From assembly GCA_023053545.1 (NCBI GenBank), contig JAKZAN010000001.1, forward strand, positions 13,532,024 through 13,596,023: 64,000 nt of DNA. Direction: 5' to 3'. The position numbers were made by a program, and so were the translations under genes. How positions within the stretch are numbered: the stretch's first letter is position 1; every line of letters begins with the position of its first letter. This document shows positions 36,142 to 47,330 of this stretch, in pieces. Below the pieces are notes generated by a model. It was given only the letters and a program-made list of their open reading frames with translations. It did no database searches and was not told the DNA's origin. Source of the DNA: Lepidurus packardi (taxonomy: Eukaryota; Arthropoda; Branchiopoda; Notostraca; Triopsidae).

Positions 36142-38246
36142 TTACTTTGTCTTAAAATGCATATCTTCCATGGTTTCAGGCAAAGGTAGGCCTTTAGTTT
36201 CCGGCAGTAATAATGACAGAAGTCCACCCATGACTGCCAAGCATCCATACAAAACCATAGGTAAAGGTTTCCAAATATCGGCCTAAGAAAACCCAGTTTT
36301 CAACTCCCTTTTTCTTAGAAAGTATAGAATATATAGGGAAAAAGGTATATACTAGTAAAAGAACATAAGGAGCTGTTATTCCACCGATTCGAGCAGATGT
36401 GGACGACATTCCCATGCCAGCATTGCGTACAACAGTGGGGTACAGTTCGGAGGTATAGATGTACACCAAGGCGTACGCAGCGCCAACCGCCATTTTGCCG
36501 GCCATCGCGAAAGTAATCGTTAACCAAGCCATATCTAAGATTCCAGAATTTGCATTAAAATAGTTCGTCATTTGCGTAGGCAATTCTCAACTAGCTTAAT
36601 TTGTATGCCTATGACTTCAAGTATAACTTTACAACTGAACACCTTAACTGGGCAACTTCGTACTCCAAGGAACCGCGCGGTACATACCTCCAGGTACGAA
36701 AGCAGTGGCGACGAGCATAACACCAGCGGTGAGGCACAAGCCTGAGAGAGAGCCTCGTCTTCCCACATATTTGTCGAAGAGAAACAGTGAAGTATAAGCA
36801 GGAATCTCCACTGCACCCGAAATTAAAAAGTTGAGGAACAAATTCCCACCCAGGTTGGATACATTAAAGTTCAGCCCCCAATATACTGCATTACTGGTAA
36901 ACCTGAAAGCACGTACATTAGGACCATTGTATCACTAAAAGAACACAATGCCTCACCAGATAAAGCAAATTTTCAATGCGATAAGACGGAGCTCAGGATC
37001 TACCAGAATATCTTTGACGGTTTTGTTCGTTTGCTTCTTCCCGTCTTGATTCTTGCCGCTCGCATGTGCCTCTCGCAAAACCCGGTCAACATGTGCAGGG
37101 TCTATGTGTACCTTGTTGACTTTAGCCGCTTGGAGTATATTCCGTTTCGCTTCTTCTAACTTTCCCTTGATAATAAGCCAACGGTTTGATTCTGGTAATA
37201 TCCTAAAATAGTTTCGTCATCCTTTCTAGTACTGAGTGGACCTTTTCTTGTTTTTTTTACCACCAATACGGTACCAAGATCAGTCCCGTTAAACTAACTG
37301 AAATCTGCAGCCATCTCCAATCCGGAATTAGGTACGCGTACAACCCAAACAGGAAGTAGCTTATACTGAAGAAATAATTAAAGACTACACCAGGAATGAC
37401 TCGATCCCTTGGACCAAGAAGTTCCACACCTTTACAAAAAATTTAAAAAATGCTAAATAGTTCCAACCTTCGATTAGTTGGATTCCGAGCAACACCACGT
37501 ACCCAAAACGAAAAGTGCAGCAGTGCCGGCTGAAGTAAACCCAACGACAAAGCGCAGGGCCATAAAACTGTACAATTCGGGCAAGACCCCGAGAAGGGCT
37601 CCAACAATACTTTTTACCACGATGGCTAGACATAACGTGGATTTGCGTCCAATTCTAAGTTATTTATAATAGCTATATAAACAAACTACGCAAATATGTT
37701 AGAGAACTTATATTACTTGTCCGACAACATGCCTAGAAGGATGGAACCACACAAAATTCCACTGTCAAATACAGCTTGGGCACTAGCTCTCATCCAAGAT
37801 CTCCCACACACCAGATCCCACTTAAAACATCATCATCACAGACGCGGTTTAGAAAATAGCTTGGATACAAAAAAGGCATTGCTTACTTCCGCCACCACGC
37901 TAGAATGCTGACCTCCATTGTCGTAAACGTAGCTATCACACGGTATCTCATTAAAGCCTCCATGGGTAGACCCATTCGGAACCAGCATCGAGCACTGCGA
38001 CCATTTCTGGTTGGCCGAATTCCGCGGAATGCTAGCATTACGAATGATCTCCGGTAAAGAGAAATGTGCACCCGGTTCTTCGAAAGGTAAGCGACATCTA
38101 TGAAGCGGAGTGGCTCCCAGCAGCATCCAGGCCAGTCGTGGCATGAACACTATAACAGCTGCGAAGTACATGTACAGAAGTTTCCGTTTCTGGTAGGACC
38201 CATAGTGTCCCGTTTGTTCCAGCAGCAGATCGTAGCCCGTCGACAT
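36142..38246 (-). CDS. SLC22-family organic cation transporter, copy D
   Basis: The exon plan equals copy C, with a 360-bp exon 1 (37887-38246) and a 104-bp exon 2 (37717-37820). It starts MSTGYDLLLEQTGHYGSYQK and ends METMEDM-like with stop at 36142-36144. Family motifs are intact: WDLVCGRSW, GRKSTLC, PESNRWLIIKGK and ELYPTVVRNAGMG. I saw no frame break. It is the most diverged array member (for example ATPLHRCRLPFEEPG in the loop), so it split off before A-C. The hAT insertion and the GPCR gene separate it from them. Substrate is unknown. Confidence 0.9.
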
Positions 38247-39188
38247 GGTTCACACCACTAGATCTCTACTTAAGACACGCGACACTCTGCGATCACTGAC
38301 TGTTCTAACTCTCTGGAGTGGGATTTATCAAACTCACGCCGAGGCTCTTTTTCGTCAATTTACGTGTGGACGCATAAATCCTTTCACTGATTTGAAGAAT
38401 TTCCAAGGTTATGCTAGTACATATTTCCCTTAATAAATATTCAGCCATTTGCTGAATGTAAAAGAGATGCTCTAATCAATCTCTCTTAATAGAGAGCACG
38501 TACTCTACGTATTGCTTTGGAGTGTGCAACTTATTAACCAAGTTATAAATTAAAACTGTTCTAAACTCAACTTGTTACACGAAACATGTTACAACTTGTT
38601 ACAGGTTCCCAGATGCTTTACCCCGTACACATTACCCAGTACCGCAAAACAAATAGCTTTAAAAATGATTCATAGAAAAGGTAACACAACAGATATGTCT
38701 TAAACTCTATAGCAAGAAAGGTTATGGAGTCATTGCCAGGAGCTCCCTATGCCCTATAGTCCAGAAGAGTTATTTTCCACATGAAGCATATCCGGAGGAT
38801 ATATAAGTGACGAATATCCAACCGAGTTACTCCTTAAACTGAGGAGACCCTTTCATTCAATCTCCTATCGGCGCATATGTATCCTTCCTATCCTCTTGGT
38901 GACACGGAAGTCAGTTTTATAAGGATGTTAGTGTTACAGTTCTCTATGCTTTAATCTACACAAAGCCGAAAGATAAGGTTGAACATTCTAAGCTTACAAG
39001 AAACGGCTCGATTCATAAAAGGTTACAGTAAATTCAAACCTGGGGAACCCCGCTTAATCTAGGCTTGCATTATATGAAAATTACTTTGATTTACAATAAC
39101 TTTTGAGCCTGGAAGACAGTCCCGACCATTCTTCCACACTGGTACCAGTTCACTGCACGGCTACACTATTACAACTATTAACAAACTA
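38247..39188. other. Spacer between SLC22 copy D and ADCK1
   Basis: The left part should hold the copy D promoter. The right part is the 3' flank of ADCK1. I see no gene. Short blocks such as ACAACTTGTTACA recur near 38570-38605. Confidence 0.5.
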
Positions 39189-41303
39189 TTAACAAAGCAT
39201 AGGCATGGAACGTTTACAATGCAATCCCCATAAGTAAACTTGATAGACGAAGACTTTGAACTGCGCTATAGAATGCTGCAGAGTGATACTCAATCGACAC
39301 AACCAACTAGTGCACATCCTACGTTCCCTCGTGTACTGGGCTGTCAAGCAGCACTTGGTCATTGTTATAAAAGACGTCATCCTATGATTAAAAAAGTCAA
39401 GCGCATCAACTCACTAGTCAACTCCACACAAATAAAGAGTGAAAAAGGAAAGTAGATCCTACCTGTCGCTGTTTCCTAGAATATTATCCAAACTACGAAG
39501 AAGATCATTGGTTTTGAATACAAGCAACATTTCCCGCGGTACACGGTTCAAGATATCGGCTACTTGGACTAAATATTGGGCAGCATTCGATCGGATTTCC
39601 ACTTGCTAAGATGACAAAGCGTCATGCAAGTATTTTCAAATCTTTCCTTTTTTTTTTTTTAAAGATGTACCTCGTTAGTATTAAACCGCTCTCTATCTAT
39701 TCCTTGTTGAATTGCAGTCCAAGAACGTGCAGTGAGCATACAGGCGAAAAGTGCATAGAGTTCGCCAACTCCCAAGGCCACCGAAACTCTCTCAACAGCT
39801 GGGATATCGGCTCGGATGATGCTTAACCACAACTGGGAGTAAAGTTCCCGGAATTCGTCACTCAATTGCTGTAACAGAAAGCACAATTCAGTAGATCCGC
39901 AAAGAAATTGCACTATTAAACTGTTACGGTGTAAAGCCCATGATCTAAAAGATGGATTTTAAAGCCTTTTTTGGTCTTTTCCACTTTCACATTACCCGGA
40001 TGGGGGTCGCAGTGCACGAAACCGTGCACGAAGATCATTTCAGAGTATAACTGACTTACGCAGGAGGCCACTTTGCGTTTGTCAACCTTGTGTTCGTCCA
40101 TGTATTGCACGTCATCGATATAGGATCCTCCGCAGTAACCCATGGTTAAAACACGGGAGGTAGACAAGTCCCAATGCACTTTGGGTACCTTTATAAACAA
40201 TACGTCGTTTAAAAGTCGTTTGAAAGTGCTTCAAGTTCATTAAACGACTTACGCTAAACCACGCGAAATTCGCAAACTGCTTGGCTATTTTTTCAGAGTT
40301 CTCAGCTTCGATTCGAAAGTCCAATTCTTTGGGCAAATTTCTTCTGGTTTCTTCAGCTAACCACATGAACTGGAAATCAGGGAACACCAAGCTACCGTCC
40401 GTACCAAGAACTAGGCCAACGAATGAGTCTTTGAGTCTTAAAACCAAGTTAGAGACGTTACTTCCATAGTTTTGATGTCAACTTGCGCATGGGATTTAAC
40501 TAAAGGATGCTGGACTTTTAAAGCCACCGTTTCCCCAGTAGCTAGTTTAGCTCTGTGCACTTGAGCCAAGGACGCTACACCTAACGGAGTTGGGTCTATT
40601 TCTGTGAAAAGTTCTGCAGGCTTAAATTTAAGAAGCGGTTAGCTTTGACTCAATCTGGTACATCTGACAGATATAGTTACGTCTTTTTGCAAGTCTTCCT
40701 TAACCACTTGCAGTACATCATCCAAGTTTATTGGAGGCACTTTGTTGTGCAGCACTTTCAGGGTTCTGACGTACTCGGGAGGTACAATGTACTCCAAAGC
40801 TCCCACGTGCTGTCCCACTTTAATAAAAACGCCTCCATTAGCTAAACATAGGCCTAAAAGCCTATCGGCGGATCTTTGATGCACCTATATTATAAAAACA
40901 TATATAGGAAATGCGTTACCAAAAAAAGTGCCTATTATGTATTATTAATAGTAGTGAATATAATATAGATACTTACACCTGACTTAATGTCTTGGTAATC
41001 CGCGGCAGTAATATCATATCTTCCCGAGTAAAGTGTTCTATTGTAGTCCCAGGCAATTCGTGCTACCTACTAAGAAGTACTCATTAAAATTAAAACAGTT
41101 CCTAACTGTTAAAAGAACTATTCATTGTTAAAGCCTTAAAGGAACTGTTAAAGATGACGTGGTACGTTGGTATTTACCGTGAAAGTAGCCCTTCCAAACC
41201 TCAATATGCCCGTTATTGCTTCTCTGCCATCGGGAGACATTCCGTAGGCAATGCCAGCTGCACCAATCACGCTTCCCATCGCAATTAATCGTTTTCTGTA
41301 CAT
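39189..41303 (-). CDS. ADCK1: ADCK1-type UbiB/ABC1 atypical kinase, with two frame irregularities
   Basis: Nine exons are seen, from the ATG at 41301-41303 (MYRKRLIAMGSVIGAAGIAY) to a stop at 39189-39191. UbiB motifs in order are KVGQHVGALEYIVPPEY (the KxGQ motif), PLGVASLAQVHRA, VALKVQHP (ATP-binding Lys), KELDFRIEAEN, VHGFVHCDPHPGN (catalytic loop) and LLDHGLY. ADCK1 is a mitochondrial inner-membrane or intermembrane protein linked to lipid and cristae homeostasis; that role comes from the family. Two places do not keep frame. The exon 2/3 junction (40979 to 40884) is off by two bases if the AG at 40885-40886 is used. A shift is also needed between 40462 (..DIKTME) and 40440 (LRLKDSF). Either the copy is decaying or the assembly has indels. 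The neighbour cyclin E is divergent. Confidence 0.8.
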
Positions 41304-43477
41304 GTTTGTTTGCGAAAGTACTTGTTTTCTGTTTACAACTGACCGCGGAAGGTTTATCGGAGAACTACGGTGAACCAGCGATAGCAGCGCCACCAAAGCG
41401 CCAAATTCAAATACGTAAGAGTTGGGAAGGCTACGGAACACAGCTGTAAGGAATTAAAAAATTGCGTGTTATTGGAAGACGCCGTCTATTTCACTACAAG
41501 CAATCTCCGACATCATTTAAATACAATGTTCTCTTGTACATTTAGTGTTCGCTTTCCATTTAACAAGTAAAAATAAAGGAAACTTTCAAGTTCGTCAAGC
41601 AATATTTACATATGCTTCAACATCGTTCTTAATCTCGCATCTTTCCGCTCATGCTAAGCTAAGGAATTAGGGATTGGATCACACACCCAGTGTCCCTACC
41701 ACACCAAAATCACGGCACAACAGCTTTCGGGATCGCACAAAAGGCATCGCGAGCAGAGTACCTGGCACCATCGTAATGTACAGCAGGTATTGTTACGTTT
41801 TTGAGCTGGAAGGCCAGGAGCGAAAATACAAAAGGAGGGGTAGCAGTGAATAGGGGAAAAAGAGGGTGCACATTGGGGTTCGACTAATAATTCGTGTGTA
41901 CAGATGTGTGCTTTGCCTTGCAGCATATGCCGCTATTTCACTTTACACCACATGCCGTTAATGCATCTGCCGTTCGGCGTCAATTGTTCGATAAAATAAA
42001 AAAAAATGTGCAGCCGGGCCACATACATTGAGCACCCGCGGCACCCGTACTAATCTTTAAATGCTTTATATTAATTGAGGTACCCAAAGCAACGTTACAT
42101 CATGATTCCTTTCGGGCGCGCAAGAAAAAGCGTCTATTTCCTTAGCACAAAAATAACTTCCGTTTACGTATTCATTTACCCTATGTTACGGACGCTCCGC
42201 TAGATAAGACAATGCCCTTCCTAATACAATAGCGCGTCTATGAAACAATCGAGTGTCCAGTTGTTTTAGTTCGTTTCGAGCGCCTTTTCCCCCAATTCCC
42301 GCGCAAACGGGATCCGGCGCCTTAGTTCTCGGTTCCGGTGCGGATGCCACGTCCTTCCCCGCGTCCCGTTGTTCGTTTTGGCGCACTCTGAAGTCCGGCC
42401 TTACCGCACCCTTGATACCGGGCTTCGCTTGGTGTTCCTGCCGCGAGCCAGAAACTGGAACCCGTAACCTCTAGACACAGAAACCGGGTTCTTTTTCCTG
42501 CCTTCCGCTCTGCACTGAGCTCGCCGCTGCCACGGCCAGACTCGCACTAGGAGGCCAACAAGGAGGGTAAGTCTCACAGCAAATATTTTTTAATTCCTAG
42601 TCCAATTGACCCACAGTCATTCTGATCACCTCTCTGGATAGCTAATAGTGTAAGCTAGTGTGTTAATTTTTTCACGTGCAAAAAATTCGAGTGAAAGAGG
42701 TAATTTTAGGCGCTCAAGTAGTTGCCGCGAACCAACCATTGTTCGGCAGACTGGGCGCCAAACCCGGGAGAAAGGCCTAAGTACATCGTATTTCAGGCCA
42801 AGGTTAGGATAGGTTCTAGTGTGCCAAAAAATACCAAAATAATCCAGTTAAATAGGTCTGTTTCCCTAGATTCGGGCAAGGTATAATTTGGCGAAAAGCA
42901 ATGACGCACGCTAATATTTGACGGGTTTTACCTGCTACGTGTCTGATGCGTCCTTGGGTCGACCATGGTGGGGGGCGCTGACACAGGAATTTGGCTTGCA
43001 GACTTTTTTCCCTTTAATCTCAGTTATAGCAGAACCGGAAATTTGGGTGGGATGCTTTTGCATAAAGTGTTAGCGAAGTTATAGAACTACAACAAATTTG
43101 CTTGCCTTTCCGGGCGAGTTTTATCTGATTTTGTTTACGATTAAAGCCCATCGCAGACACATCAGCTGGTCTCATTTCATTGTTCGAAAATATCGATTAC
43201 GAACTCATTTTTTAGCTTAATCGAGCCCAAGAATGCCGCCAAAAATTGTCATGTCGCATGTACGTGCAAAGTCGGAGTTGAACTCTATTATTTATCTGGT
43301 GGTAATGGACTAACAAGTTCTACTATTCCGTTTCGCAGGTCTGGGATAGTGTACATGTGGTTGAGTCTTCCACACAAGCATTGTGAGCTTTTCTGTACTC
43401 GAAGCATTGTGAGCCTCCACACAAGCATTGTGAGCTTTTCTGTACTCTCCAAAGTTTGTTGTCTACGCGAAGCTACC
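41304..43477. promoter_or_regulatory. Divergent intergenic region of ADCK1 and cyclin E, with E2F-like sites
   Basis: About 2.2 kb separates two divergent start codons. A GC-rich block at 42240-42570 contains E2F-consensus matches: TTTTGGCGC at 42376-42384 and TTCCCGCGCAAA at 42296-42307. A third, TTTGGCGCC on the minus strand, is at 42754-42762. AGGAGG|GTAAGT near 42567 and TTTCGCAG near 43339 could bound a non-coding first intron of cyclin E. E2F control of cyclin E is established in animals; use of these sites is inferred. Confidence 0.5.
43370..43447 (+). repeat. 31-bp direct repeat in the presumed cyclin E 5' UTR
   Basis: CCACACAAGCATTGTGAGCT followed by TTTCTGTACTC occurs identically at 43370-43400 and 43417-43447. 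A partial third core (AAGCATTGTGAGCC) lies between. The repeat ends 30 bp before the start codon. Confidence 0.9.
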
Positions 43478-45791
43478 ATGTCGAAAAAGAGGTATAAGCA
43501 TGTGTGCGCACTATTGTAAGGGACTTGTACTAGTTCCTTTTCCCCTTGCAGTTCTCTCCAACCCAGACAAGACCCCCGAGCAGCGCCAGCCATTCTGAGT
43601 CGCAAACGCAAATCGGAGTCTATAGAGGTATTCCCATTTTTTCTAGCCTTTTGTTGATGTTTTTACCTTGACTCTAATATGACGCACTTGCCTAGGACTA
43701 TTTTGAAAAGGAACCTAAAATGAACCGGTCGCACCAGCCATGTCACGAGCAGAACCGGGATTCCTCCGACGAGGAGAAACTCTGCTTCAAAAGCATGAGC
43801 AGAAATAGCAGCAGTTCTAGCAGTCCGAGCGAAAGCTCCAAGTCGTTTTTAATTGAACACGTTACGTCTTCCATGAAAAAGTAAAAAGAATACAAAAAAA
43901 GGGGTAACCGCTTTCTCTTGCGAGGGTCCTAATTCGCTCTTGCCCAGTTTCCGTCCCCGTGCACCTATTTGCAGCCCAGTTCATTGGCGTGGTAGTCCCT
44001 TACCCACATTTAGCTGGGCGGACCCAAGTGACGTATGGAATCTATTATGCGAAAAGGATTCCCGCTTTGGAAGTGCCAGAGATGCCTATGTACTGGGAAA
44101 ACACCCCAGTTTGCAGGCCAAAATGAGGGCCATTTTGCTTGACTGGTTAATTGAGGTATGCACTTCCTACCGAGATTGTAAACTGAAATTCACATATTTA
44201 AAAAAAAAATTTGTAGGTGTGTGAGGTTTACCGGTTACACAGAGAAACGTTTTACTTAGCTGTCGATTACTTAGACCGGTACCTGGCCACGCAAACCGAT
44301 ATTCCCAAACAGCAACTCCAACTTATCGGTAATACGATCTATTAATCTTTGGTTTGATGAATATTCTTGAACTTTTTTTTATTTTTTTAAGGAATTACCT
44401 GCCTTTTTATCGCAGCCAAAATCGAAGAGATCTACCCCCCCAAGCTGAGTGAATTCGCTTATGTAACTGACGGAGCGTGCACCGAAACGGAAGTACTAAA
44501 GAAGGAACTAGTCATCATGAAGGTAAACAAAATGAAGCACAATTAGTTCTGTTATTACTTTATTACCCTAAAACGGACGACGTGGATTGCTAATCATGTT
44601 TCTCTTCCGGCAGAGTCTGAACTGGGACTTGTCACCCGTGACGGTCAACAACTGGCTCAACATCTACCTCCAAGCTGAATGCGGTGCAAGTTTAACGTCG
44701 TGTGCGCAGTTTTCATCGTCCGAAGAGGAAAAGGAAAACATTCCTCCCAACCGAAATTCTCAAGGCACCACCTCTGCCGTCGAAGTAAGACAGTACTCGG
44801 GTGTCCTCTTCGTACAAGCCGCTCAGTTAGTCGACTTGTGCATCATGGACATTAACAGTCTACAGTTCCCTTACAGTCTCTTAGCTACGGCGGCACTGTA
44901 CCACACAGCTGGACCTAAAAGTGCCCTCAGTGCAACAGGTAAATGCCAGGCTAGCTAAGCTAGACGAAGCTAACCCAGCTCTCTCAAAATAAAACTTAAA
45001 AAAACATGCTCCATTTCTATTTGTAGGTTTCACGTGGGAAGATATCTCCGACTGCGTCCATTGGATGACGCCCTATGCCTTAACGTTGAAAGAAGCTGGT
45101 CTGGCCGAGCTGCGAATGTTCCCCCAAATCCCCTTAGAAGACTCGCATAATATTCAGACTCACACCGTCAGCCTTCACTTATTGGTAAAAGTCACTTTTG
45201 TCTTAGCAAAAAAAAACACGTTCTCCGGATTTAGTGACAAACGTATGTACTGTATCCCGGCGTCAAAACTGACACCTGTGTGTCATCTCCGAAAATGAAT
45301 TTCTCTTTTTCAGCTAATGGGAGTGAAAGAAAGTGTCAAACTGACACCAGTATGTCATGTTGGAGCCGTGAATTTTTCTTTTTTCAGCTAATGGATTAAA
45401 AGAAATTACATTTTAAGGATTCTCATCAGCGGAAGTTGGTGAGAATCATTAAACTGTCATTGAATCATGAAATGTCAATGAATCATTAAAATCACCAAAT
45501 TTCAACTCGAGTGGCACCCGTTTGTCATTCTTTTTCCGGAGAACGTTTTACAACAGTATGACACGCAGTGTCATTTCGATCTCCGGGTTCTGAAACTGGA
45601 GAACCTGTTGGCAAAAAGGGTGTTATGCTTACCTTGTGTTGTATTAGGAAGCCGCCCATGAGCGAGCCAGTATGATGGATGAGCGACACAGTCCCATTTT
45701 GGCGCACGGAATGCTGACTCCGCCTAAAAGCAAAAACAAGGAAGAAAGCTCAAGAACCTTTTGCCATGTTCAGGAAGAGGATGATGACTAA
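43478..45791 (+). CDS. CycE: Cyclin E, complete
   Basis: Nine exons (43478-43491, 43552-43627, 43696-43880, 43948-44155, 44217-44328, 44392-44522, 44614-44938, 45027-45184, 45648-45791) join in frame to 450 residues. The N-terminus has basic and serine-rich stretches (LSRKRKSES and [14 protein letters not shown]). The cyclin box holds [20 protein letters not shown] and [17 protein letters not shown], and the C-terminal fold has [20 protein letters not shown]. The tail GMLTPPKSK matches the Cdc4/Fbw7 phosphodegron (human LLTPPQS). Cyclin E activates CDK2 at G1/S. An acidic, serine-rich insert (about [15 protein letters not shown]) sits between the helices of the second fold, where vertebrate cyclin E is shorter. 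The first exon codes only MSKKS-, so the start is set by splicing to exon 2. Confidence 0.96.
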
Positions 45792-47330
45792 CTAGAAACT
45801 ATGAAAGGAAAATTTTACAAATTGCCCTCTTAACAAAAAAGTGCCATTTCCCAAACATTCACCCAGAGCGTAAAAAAGAAAAAAATGGCCAAATTTATAA
45901 TCTTCCTTGTCAAATACCACCTTCGTGAAGGGTTACACATTATGTTTATATTCCAAAGGGAAGTCGGTCTCCCGTGGAAGTGAGAAACACAATGTCTTAG
46001 TTGAACAGAAAAGCGAGACAAAAACAAAAAATTACCCACTAAAGCTGTATTATAGGAAGTTTTTCCCTGATTTGAATTCGGATTCTTGGAAGATAATTTT
46101 TGTGGCTAGTTTATTATTCTCTTTTTTCTTCGAAAGTTAATTTTCCTTTTAAAGCTAACTAGCATATTTTTACGTTGCGTTAGCGTCTCAGTTATGCGAG
46201 CTAAGTTTAATGTAAGTTAAAAGAAAGGATTAGGGTGCAGTGGTCTCAATTATTATTTTAGAATATTTTTTATAACTCTAGTCCCCAAGTGTGGCAATAG
46301 GAAATCCCGGGTGGTGAAGAAAAATTTTATTTTCATCTCCAAAAAAAAAAAAGAACCACGGTGTTTGAACCCATTTTTTGTCGATTTGTCTGCTTGAGCA
46401 AAGCGAATGAGCTGAATTTTTACTGTGTATTTTGTTTCCTTTTCTGTGCTGCAAGAAAAAAAACAAAAAAAAAAGATTGTTTGAAACCAAAACATTAGCA
46501 TCCCCGCCTGAGATGAATCAACCATCGCCGACCTTATATTCCCATGATTTGTTTCTTGTCTACACTTATGTCGGAAGTCTGTCTTATTGCGTATATGCAC
46601 ATACCCCTACCAACAAAAAACTGGAAGAAATATTATAGGAACTGCCTACGTGTAGTAATTTCCCCTTTCCGACGTGTGGTTTTTAACGAAATGCAAAAAT
46701 AAACGACCAGGCGAAAATGTCTTCTCACCCGTTACACAATTCGCTTTCTTATGTGGTATCTTTATACTATCGATACTTCTATCTTTCTATCCAAAAAGAA
46801 GTCCCAAAAGGTATTCATTGTTAGCAACAATGAATGAATTCATTCTTGTAGCCCTATTTCTTTCCTTTTTAGTGTATACGACACTTACCTTCGACTACAC
46901 GGCGAATCCGTCAATTACTGCGGAATCCAAGGCATGTCCCCAAGAAGGTAAATTTGGTAAGCGTAAGACATGAGTGGATTTTCAGAACATTTACAGGTAT
47001 ACAATATTTAACAGCATCCACGAGGCAAAAATCAACGAGCTGGAATCCCTGCCATGGCTTTTAATGGGGAATTATAGTTCTTAAGAAACATTTTCTATTT
47101 ATTTATTTTTTAATCCGGGAAAACGAGAGAGCTATCCTGCTATGGATTTGAAGCTGAAATGATGCTAAAATGACAGATTTTTTGGCCAAGCAACACAAGT
47201 CCTTGATGTATTACATGAGATCACAGACGCGAATTTGACTTGATATTCCAGGCCAGGGATGCAGAAAACCAACATTCTTTCCTTTTAACAACGAGCCCCT
47301 TCCCCCCAAATCATGCACTCTTCCTTTCTA
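45792..47330. other. Convergent spacer between cyclin E and PPP4R1
   Basis: The two genes end towards each other here. The stretch should hold both 3' UTRs. Poly-A and poly-T tracts are frequent. Open frames (for example 46674-46973) have a hydrophobic composition but no homology or splice signals. Confidence 0.5.

Noticed and set aside
41304-41441. Upstream extension of ADCK1 to 41441 (FRSLPNSYVFEFG...)
   Set aside because: The extension has no ATG at its start and follows an acceptor-like TTACAG; the ATG at 41303 fits the family start better. A non-coding or partly coding upstream exon remains possible.
42186-42474. Opposed open frames in the GC-rich block upstream of cyclin E
   Set aside because: Better explained as a promoter/5' UTR region with E2F-like sites; neither frame resembles a protein.
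46674-46973. Hydrophobic 99-residue frame between cyclin E and PPP4R1
   Set aside because: Lies in the convergent 3' flank. It has no homology and its hydrophobicity reflects T-rich DNA.
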